Part shown: positions 7,069 through 11,114 of the stretch, piece after piece
How positions within the stretch are numbered: position 1 is the stretch's first letter
How the letters are laid out: each line of letters begins with the position of its first letter
DNA from: an uncultured Actinomycetes bacterium
GTDB lineage: Bacteria > Actinomycetota > Actinomycetes > Nanopelagicales > Nanopelagicaceae
Direction of reading: 5' to 3'
Assembly (NCBI GenBank): GCA_903907665.1
Contig: CAIVOW010000053.1
Coordinates: 1 to 11,114, forward strand
DNA length: 11,114 nt
Translations under genes and position numbers: made by a program
The notes under the pieces: model-generated
Told to the model about the DNA's origin: nothing
The model's input: the letters and a program-made list of their open reading frames with translations, nothing else
Databases searched by the model: none

Positions 7069-8337
7069 ATGCCAACCGCCTCACTCCAACCGTTGAACGC
7101 CGAAGCGTTGAAGAATGATTTCCCCATTCTTCGTCGTACCATGCGCGGTGGAAAAGGGCTGATCTATTTAGATAGCGGAGCTACAAGCCAGAAGCCGCAA
7201 GAAGTAATCGATGCTCAGTCGCATTTTTATGCCAATACGAATGCGGCGGTCCATCGAGGGGCACATCTACTGGCCGAGGAAGCTGATGCGGCATACGAAG
7301 GTGCTCGCCTGAAGGTTGCAAATTTTCTTGGAGCTCAAGCTGATGAGATTATTTTTACCAAAAGCGCAACCGAAGGTTTGAACGCAATTGCTTATTCTTT
7401 TAGTAATTCGCTTCCAGGCTCCCGATTCTTTTTAGCGCCAGGTGACTCCATAGTCGTCACAGAAATGGAACACCACGCTAACTTGATTCCATGGCAGCAG
7501 TTGGCTAGAAGAACTGGCGCAACTCTAAAATGGATTCCAGTCACGACAGATGGTCGCTTAGATTACGCTCAACTTGATTCGATTATTGATGCAACCACAA
7601 AAGTCCTTGCATTCACACATCAATCAAATGTCTTAGGAACTATTAATGATGTAGCGCTTTTAGTTGCGGCTGCAAAAAAGGTATCGGCTGTAGTCGTCCT
7701 AGATGCCTGCCAATCCATTCCTCACTTTGCAGTAGATGTAAAAGACCTTGGTGTTGATTTACTAACCTTTTCTGGACATAAGACAGTCGGCCCTACCGGT
7801 ATTGGAGTCTTGTGGGGAAGGGCTGAAATTCTTGAAGAGATGGAGCCGTTTTTGTATGGCGGCTCAATGATTGAAACGGTAACGATGACAGAGGCGACAT
7901 GGGCGCCTGCTCCACGTAAATTTGAAGCTGGAGTTCCCAATATGGCTGGCGCCATCGGATTAGGTGCAGCGATTGATTATCTGACAAAGATTGGTATGAA
8001 TAATGTTCATAACTGGGAGATGGAATTGACTCAGTATGCGCTTGAGAAAATATCCGCTCTTCCCGGTGTAACAATTATTGGCCCACAGGACATGTCTAAT
8101 CGAGGCGCAGTTCTCTCCTTCACAGTTGATGGCATTCATCCGCATGATGTGGGTCAGGTATTGGACCAACATGGGATAGCAGTTAGGACGGGACATCATT
8201 GCGCATGGCCGCTCATGAAGAAGTTTGGAATTACCGGGACAACGAGAGCTTCGTTCTATCTTTACAACACACTCTCCGACGTCGATGCGCTGGCTCAAGC
8301 AATTAGATCCGCCCAAGAGTTCTTCAAGGTGGTGTAA
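7069..8337 (+). CDS. sufS: SufS, group II cysteine desulfurase
   Basis: SufS is a pyridoxal-phosphate enzyme that removes sulfur from L-cysteine, leaving alanine and an enzyme persulfide that is passed to SufU. From ATG 7069 the protein has 422 residues. It shows DFPIL and LIYLDSGATSQKP at the N-terminus, VHRGAHLLAEEA, EMEHHANLIPWQ, and the cofactor lysine Lys238 in TFSGHKTVGPTGIGVLWG. The catalytic Cys378 lies in RTGHHCAWPLM, the short-loop form expected of SufS enzymes. ATG 7069 lies 10 bases after the sufC stop and gives an N-terminus of the usual length, but has no clear ribosome site. ATG 7036, inside sufC and preceded by a purine-rich AGAAGGG, would add 11 residues and cannot be excluded. 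SufU directly follows, as is usual for the zinc-dependent SufS-SufU pairing in Firmicutes and Actinobacteria. Confidence 0.96.
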   Translation: MPTASLQPLNAEALKNDFPILRRTMRGGKGLIYLDSGATSQKPQEVIDAQSHFYANTNAAVHRGAHLLAEEADAAYEGARLKVANFLGAQADEIIFTKSATEGLNAIAYSFSNSLPGSRFFLAPGDSIVVTEMEHHANLIPWQQLARRTGATLKWIPVTTDGRLDYAQLDSIIDATTKVLAFTHQSNVLGTINDVALLVAAAKKVSAVVVLDACQSIPHFAVDVKDLGVDLLTFSGHKTVGPTGIGVLWGRAEILEEMEPFLYGGSMIETVTMTEATWAPAPRKFEAGVPNMAGAIGLGAAIDYLTKIGMNNVHNWEMELTQYALEKISALPGVTIIGPQDMSNRGAVLSFTVDGIHPHDVGQVLDQHGIAVRTGHHCAWPLMKKFGITGTTRASFYLYNTLSDVDALAQAIRSAQEFFKVV

Positions 8338-8340
8338 AAA

Positions 8341-8790
8341 ATGGAATTAGATTCGCTATATCAAGAAGTTATTTTGGATCATTACAAGCGACCAAAGCAC
8401 AAAGGCCTAAGCGCTACCAAGGATGCGCAGGTACATCATGTGAATCCGAGTTGCGGGGATGAAGTAACTCTCAACCTGACTCTTGATGGCGGAATGATTT
8501 CAGATATTTCATGGGATGGTGTTGGGTGTTCGATATCCCAAGCCAGTACCTCGATCATGACTGAGCTGGTTCTAGGTAAAAGTGTTGCTCAGGCGTACAC
8601 GATTTTGGATAACTTCTCAGAGTTAATGGCCAGCAAGGGTTCACTGGTTGGAGATGAAGAAATTTTAGAAGATGCAGTAGCCCTAGCAGGCGTTTCAAAG
8701 TTTCCCGCTCGCGTAAAATGCGCGCTGTTGGGTTGGATGGCATTTAAGGATGCCTCTGTTCAAGCAATCGATGGATCGGAGAAAGCATGA
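8341..8790 (+). CDS. sufU: SufU, zinc-dependent sulfurtransferase partner of SufS
   Basis: SufU belongs to the IscU/NifU-N fold family but in Suf systems serves as the sulfur acceptor for SufS rather than as the main scaffold. The 149-residue protein starts with MELDSLYQEVILDHYKRPKH, typical of the family. The four zinc ligands can be read directly: Cys38 and Asp40 in NPSCGDEV, Cys63 in GVGCSISQAS, and Cys127 in ARVKCALLGW. The region between Cys63 and Cys127 contains the extra segment (FSELMASKGSLVGDEEILED) that marks SufU against IscU. AAGGTGG at 8326-8332 lies 8 bases before the ATG. The stop overlaps the next start by four bases (ATGA). Confidence 0.95.
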   Translation: MELDSLYQEVILDHYKRPKHKGLSATKDAQVHHVNPSCGDEVTLNLTLDGGMISDISWDGVGCSISQASTSIMTELVLGKSVAQAYTILDNFSELMASKGSLVGDEEILEDAVALAGVSKFPARVKCALLGWMAFKDASVQAIDGSEKA

Positions 8791-9104
8791 GTCAGGTAGC
8801 TTCTGTAGACGATATAACTGAAGCAATGAAGGATGTGATTGATCCCGAGCTGGGCATCAATGTGATTGACCTTGGGCTCGTCTATGACTTACGTGTCGAT
8901 GAAAGCAATGTCGCAATTTTAGATATGACACTTACCTCAGCAGCATGCCCGTTACAAGATGTCATTGAAGATCAGACTCGCTCGGTCTTACAAGACTTAA
9001 CGAGTGATGTGAAAATAAATTGGGTCTGGATGCCGCCTTGGGCACCAAGCAAAATTACTGATGATGGCCGCGAACAACTGCGATCAATTGGATTTACCGT
9101 CTGA
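8787..9104 (+). CDS. sufT: SufT, DUF59/MIP18-family Fe-S maturation factor
   Basis: This 105-residue DUF59 protein is essentially the whole domain. Members act as accessory factors in delivering clusters to target proteins, and the suf-linked form in actinobacteria and staphylococci is called SufT. Conserved blocks are DPELGINVIDLGLVYD at residues 19-34, the reactive cysteine Cys54 in TLTSAACPLQD, and WMPPW near residue 80. The ATG overlaps the sufU stop by four bases, with GGAG five bases upstream (8778-8781), so it is clearly the last gene of the operon. Its final 21 bases overlap the end of the opposing DUF3099 gene. PaaD-type proteins share the domain, but no phenylacetate genes are present here. 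Confidence 0.94.
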   Translation: MSQVASVDDITEAMKDVIDPELGINVIDLGLVYDLRVDESNVAILDMTLTSAACPLQDVIEDQTRSVLQDLTSDVKINWVWMPPWAPSKITDDGREQLRSIGFTV

Positions 9105-9380
9105 GATAGCTTTCGTATCGTTATCGAAAAAGACGGTATTGCCTTTCACGGTTTCCCGCCCGGCGTTTGCAACAATGACTGCTACATAAGGCAGTAGAAG
9201 TGCGCCCGAGAGAGCGACCCAACGATAGGGACTTGGAAGAACTACCGTCAGAATGAAACAAAGAGTACGAATCATCATAGAAATAAAATAGCGTCGGGCA
9301 CGGCCAGATTGATCCTGGCTTAAACTTTTTTGCGCAGATGTGATGCTGACGGCCTCTTCTTTACGCTCAGATTTACCCAT
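9084..9380 (-). CDS. DUF3099 family small membrane protein
   Basis: This 98-residue protein of unknown function matches the actinobacterial DUF3099 pattern. It has SITSAQKSLSQDQSGRARRY near the N-terminus, then MIRTLCFIL, and a second hydrophobic stretch with ALLLPYVAVIVANAG. Two membrane segments are likely, at about residues 36-52 and 55-72, joined by a short PSPYRW turn. A polar tail follows. It runs towards sufT and overlaps its end by 21 bases; its start faces fabG across 106 bases. I recall DUF3099 genes standing beside fabG-fabI in other actinobacteria, so the link with fatty-acid synthesis genes may be meaningful, but no function is established. The ATG at 9380 has no good Shine-Dalgarno. 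Confidence 0.85.
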   Translation of the reverse strand: MGKSERKEEAVSITSAQKSLSQDQSGRARRYFISMMIRTLCFILTVVLPSPYRWVALSGALLLPYVAVIVANAGRETVKGNTVFFDNDTKAISDGKSN

Positions 9381-9386
9381 GGCTTC

Positions 9387-9392
9387 AGTATT
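9387..9392 (-). promoter_or_regulatory. Candidate -10 box for a leaderless DUF3099 mRNA
   Basis: AATACT on the minus strand lies 6 bases before the ATG at 9380 and is preceded by TGC, an extended -10 arrangement. It differs by one base from the AACACT box placed 6 bases before sufR. No clear -35 box or ribosome site is visible. The call rests on position and similarity to the other gene heads in this window. Confidence 0.35.
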
Positions 9393-9473
9393 GCAGAGAT
9401 ATCAACGCAGTTTTCGATGTATTTTTGTGGCCCTCATTACGAGGCGAATGCGGGTTTACGGGGGAGTAGCAGG

Positions 9474-9479
9474 TATTTT
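9474..9479 (+). promoter_or_regulatory. Candidate -10 box for leaderless fabG-fabI mRNA
   Basis: TATTTT fits the TANNNT -10 pattern and ends 7 bases before the ATG at 9487, so transcription could begin at the start codon. No convincing -35 hexamer is seen. The purine-rich GGGGGAG at 9460-9466 is 20 bases from the ATG, too far for a ribosome site. The run of T residues makes chance matches easy, hence the modest confidence. Confidence 0.35.
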
Positions 9480-9486
9480 TCTCCCT

Positions 9487-10209
9487 ATGACCACAAGCAC
9501 ATTTGGAGCTCGCGTAGTTCTAGTGACGGGTGGCAACAGAGGTATTGGTCTTTCAATAGCGCGTGCATTTAAAGAGGCAGGCGATACGGTCGTGATTTCA
9601 CACCGCGCAGGTAGCGCTCCAGATGGACTCAATGGAGTAATCATGGATGTAACCGATTCATCCAGTGTTCAAGCGGCATTCCAAGATATCGAATCACGTT
9701 TTGGCACTGTTGATGTGCTTGTTGCCAACGCTGGCATCACAAAAGATGGACTCTCACTTCGCATGAGTGAAGCTGATTTTCAAGAAGTTGTGAACACCAA
9801 TTTGACCGGTGCATTTCGTACTGTGCAAAAAGCGCTTGGCGGGATGGCGAAAAAAAGGCATGGAAGAGTTATTTTCATAGGATCCGTCGTGGGCTTAATG
9901 GGTTCAGCAGGTCAGGTTAATTACGCTTCCACGAAAAGTGGGTTAGTCGGAATGGCAAGATCCTTCGCGCGTGAGTACGGGAGCCGCAACATCACCTTCA
10001 ATGTCATAGCACCAGGATTTGTAGAAACGGATATGACTTCGGTGCTTTCAGATGAGCTTCGATCTAAATATGTAGGTCAAATCCCGTTGGGCAGGTTTTG
10101 CTCTCCGGAAGAAATTGCAGGAGTGGCAACATTCCTCGCATCGCACGAAGCTGGTTACATAACAGGTGCTGTTATCCCAGTAGATGGTGGATTAGGAATG
10201 GGGCACTAA
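9487..10209 (+). CDS. fabG: FabG, 3-oxoacyl-ACP reductase
   Basis: FabG is an NADPH-dependent short-chain dehydrogenase that reduces 3-oxoacyl-ACP in type II fatty-acid elongation. From ATG 9487 the protein has 240 residues, the normal length. It shows the cofactor glycine motif TGGNRGIG at residues 14-21, NAG at 81-83, and the catalytic Ser133, Tyr146 and Lys150 (YASTK). The ending GAVIPVDGGLGMGH is typical. The frame stays open upstream to 9340, but that extension reads as basic, low-complexity sequence unlike any FabG N-terminus. It also overlaps the divergent DUF3099 gene, so I reject it. The stop overlaps the fabI start by one base (TAATG). Together with fabI this mirrors the mabA-inhA pair of mycobacteria. 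Confidence 0.95.
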   Translation: MTTSTFGARVVLVTGGNRGIGLSIARAFKEAGDTVVISHRAGSAPDGLNGVIMDVTDSSSVQAAFQDIESRFGTVDVLVANAGITKDGLSLRMSEADFQEVVNTNLTGAFRTVQKALGGMAKKRHGRVIFIGSVVGLMGSAGQVNYASTKSGLVGMARSFAREYGSRNITFNVIAPGFVETDMTSVLSDELRSKYVGQIPLGRFCSPEEIAGVATFLASHEAGYITGAVIPVDGGLGMGH

Positions 10210-10979
10210 TGGCACTTCTTAAAGATAAAAACATCGTTGTGACTGGCGTACTGACAGATGGCTCAATAGCCTTCCACATTGCTCGCCTTGCTCAGGAGGA
10301 GGGCGCGAATGTCATTCTCACTGGTTTTGGTCGCAGCCTTTCACTCACAACTCGAATTGCATCAAGACTTCCAAAACCTGCTGAAGTGTTGGAACTAGAT
10401 GTCACTAATCAGGAGCACCTGGAATCATTTGCAAGTAAAGTTAAAACGCATATGCCGCATATTGACGGTGTCGTCCATTCGATTGCCTTCGCTCCAGAAA
10501 CTGCTCTCGGAGGAAAGTTCCTAGAAACTACTTGGGAAGATGTTTCGGTGGCTGTTCAAGTTTCTGCCTTCTCGCTCAAATCATTGACGATGGCATGCCG
10601 TCCACTTTTTAAACCGGAAGGGGCTAGCGTTGTTGGTTTAGATTTCGACGCGCAAATTGCTTACCCGGCATATGACTGGATGGGTGTTTCAAAAGCAGCT
10701 CTAGAATCAACTTCTCGTTACTTGGCACGTGAACTTGGAAAAGAAAATGTTCGAGTAAACCTGATTGCAGCTGGCCCGCTTAAAACTATCGCCGCTAAGT
10801 CGATACCTGGATTTGAAATGTTTGAGCACTTATGGGACCAGCGAGCTCCCATGAAGTGGGATGTGGCCGATCCTGTGCCTTCAGCCCGCGGGGTGTGTGC
10901 GTTATTGTCCGACTGGTTCCCAAAGACCACCGGTGAAGTCATTCACGTAGACGGTGGATTCCACGCAGTAGCGGGTTAA
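10209..10979 (+). CDS. fabI: FabI/InhA-type enoyl-ACP reductase (NADH)
   Basis: This enzyme carries out the last reduction of each fatty-acid elongation cycle, enoyl-ACP to acyl-ACP. The 256-residue protein begins MALLKDKNIVVTGVLTDGSI and has the FabI-type cofactor region SIAFHIARLAQEEGA, close to InhA. HSIAFAPET carries Ser91, equivalent to InhA Ser94. The FabI active-site pair is Tyr155 and Lys162 (Y-X6-K). WDQRAP, CALLSDW and VDGGFH close the fold. Compared with my recollection of InhA, the substrate-binding loop between AAGPLKT and WDQRAP is about 10 residues shorter. This fits a reductase for ordinary-length chains rather than mycolic acid precursors. The ATG overlaps the fabG stop; AGGA at 10194-10197 lies 11 bases upstream. 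A longer open frame from 10098 lies inside fabG and is rejected. Confidence 0.95.
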   Translation: MALLKDKNIVVTGVLTDGSIAFHIARLAQEEGANVILTGFGRSLSLTTRIASRLPKPAEVLELDVTNQEHLESFASKVKTHMPHIDGVVHSIAFAPETALGGKFLETTWEDVSVAVQVSAFSLKSLTMACRPLFKPEGASVVGLDFDAQIAYPAYDWMGVSKAALESTSRYLARELGKENVRVNLIAAGPLKTIAAKSIPGFEMFEHLWDQRAPMKWDVADPVPSARGVCALLSDWFPKTTGEVIHVDGGFHAVAG

Positions 10980-10994
10980 TTACCGCTCAATTTC

Positions 10995-11021
10995 TTGAAA
11001 GCTGCGCCTGTGGGCTAGTAT
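10995..11021 (+). promoter_or_regulatory. Candidate promoter after fabI
   Basis: TTGAAA (10995-11000) and TAGTAT (11016-11021) are good -35 and -10 matches, though their 15-base spacing is short (16 if CTTGAA is taken as the -35 box). It begins 16 bases after the fabI stop and points to the right, with a predicted start near 11028, exactly where the foldable leader begins. It would serve a gene or RNA beyond the right edge. Confidence 0.5.
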
Positions 11022-11028
11022 CAGCGCA

Positions 11029-11114
11029 TCAAGTGGAGCTTGCCGCTCCCACCTTGATTATTTGAGAGCTCGCGCTTCAAGGCGATGGGCCGAATAATCT
11101 GGTCAAGACCTGTA
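11029..11114 (+). other. Foldable transcript leader or RNA, cut by window edge
   Basis: Bases 11029-11039 can pair with 11045-11057 to form an 11-bp hairpin with a TTGCC loop and two single-C bulges. A second hairpin pairs 11062-11069 with 11074-11080 around a TCGC loop, with one bulged G. GATTATT at 11056-11062 is complementary to AATAATC at 11093-11099 and would enclose the second hairpin. TCAAG occurs at both 11029-11033 and 11103-11107, so the CTTGA at 11053-11057 could pair with either copy. This is typical of a cis-regulatory leader with alternative folds, but I recognise no named family, and the downstream gene is not visible. A terminator behind fabI is less likely because no T-run follows the first hairpin. 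Confidence 0.4.

Noticed and set aside
9340..9486. N-terminal extension of fabG by 49 codons
   Set aside because: The extension lacks any resemblance to the short N-terminus of FabG, overlaps the divergent DUF3099 gene and contains the likely promoter. ATG 9487 gives a standard-length enzyme.
10098..10208. N-terminal extension of fabI into fabG
   Set aside because: It is simply the +1 frame of fabG. FabI/InhA proteins begin just like the sequence at 10209 (MALLKDKNIVVTG), and the TAATG overlap is typical of the operon.
11029..11062. Rho-independent terminator for fabI
   Set aside because: The hairpin is strong but the following bases (TTATTTGAG) are not a T-run, and a promoter-like pair lies just before it, which fits a leader better.
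11085..11114. Open frame MGRIIWSRPV at the right edge with AAGG upstream
   Set aside because: Only ten codons are visible, the start lies inside the proposed RNA structure and nothing in the peptide is recognisable. It could be a real gene start, but this cannot be judged from the window.
1..11114. Mobile elements, CRISPR arrays, tRNA genes, toxin-antitoxin or defence genes
   Set aside because: I looked for repeats with regular spacing, transposase-like frames and cloverleaf patterns on both strands and saw none. The gene content is conserved core metabolism.

Overview
The window reads as a core-genome segment of an actinobacterium. Support comes from the gene order sufR-sufB-sufD-Rieske-sufC-sufS-sufU-sufT, a DUF3099 membrane protein divergent from fabG, an InhA-like FabI directly behind FabG, and a CtaA of the actinobacterial kind. 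By eye, base composition is mid-range and clearly below Streptomyces or Mycobacterium. A low- to mid-GC lineage, such as freshwater acI/Nanopelagicales, is a reasonable guess but is not proven by anything here.

Layout. Positions 1-2644 (minus strand) hold ctaA (heme A synthase) followed by tkt (transketolase), whose 3' end runs off the left edge. Positions 2645-2787 are a divergent control region with a promoter-like pair and a SufR-type operator, CAAC-N6-GTTG. Positions 2788-9104 (plus strand) hold an eight-gene suf operon for iron-sulfur cluster assembly. It contains the regulator, the SufB/SufD scaffold with its SufC ATPase, a small Rieske ferredoxin, the cysteine desulfurase SufS with its sulfur-acceptor partner SufU, and the DUF59 maturation factor SufT. 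The genes are packed with overlaps or gaps of up to about 10 bases. Positions 9084-9380 (minus strand) hold a DUF3099 gene that overlaps the end of sufT tail to tail. Positions 9487-10979 (plus strand) hold fabG-fabI, the two reductases of the type II fatty-acid elongation cycle, joined by a one-base TAATG overlap. Positions 10980-11114 are non-coding as far as visible, with a promoter-like pair and a highly foldable transcript leader that is cut by the right edge.

How it works together. SufS takes sulfur from cysteine and passes it to SufU, which delivers it to the SufBCD scaffold. SufR, itself probably a 4Fe-4S protein with four spaced cysteines, senses cluster supply and would repress from the operator overlapping its own promoter. 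SufT probably helps pass clusters to clients. The genes that head transcripts (ctaA, sufR, DUF3099, fabG) each carry a -10-like hexamer 6-7 bases before the start codon and no good Shine-Dalgarno, which points to leaderless mRNAs. Several internal operon genes keep purine-rich ribosome sites instead.

No new defence, mobile or biosynthetic system was found. The observations most worth following are the SufR operator and leaderless design, the structured leader at the right edge, and the Rieske protein inside the suf operon.
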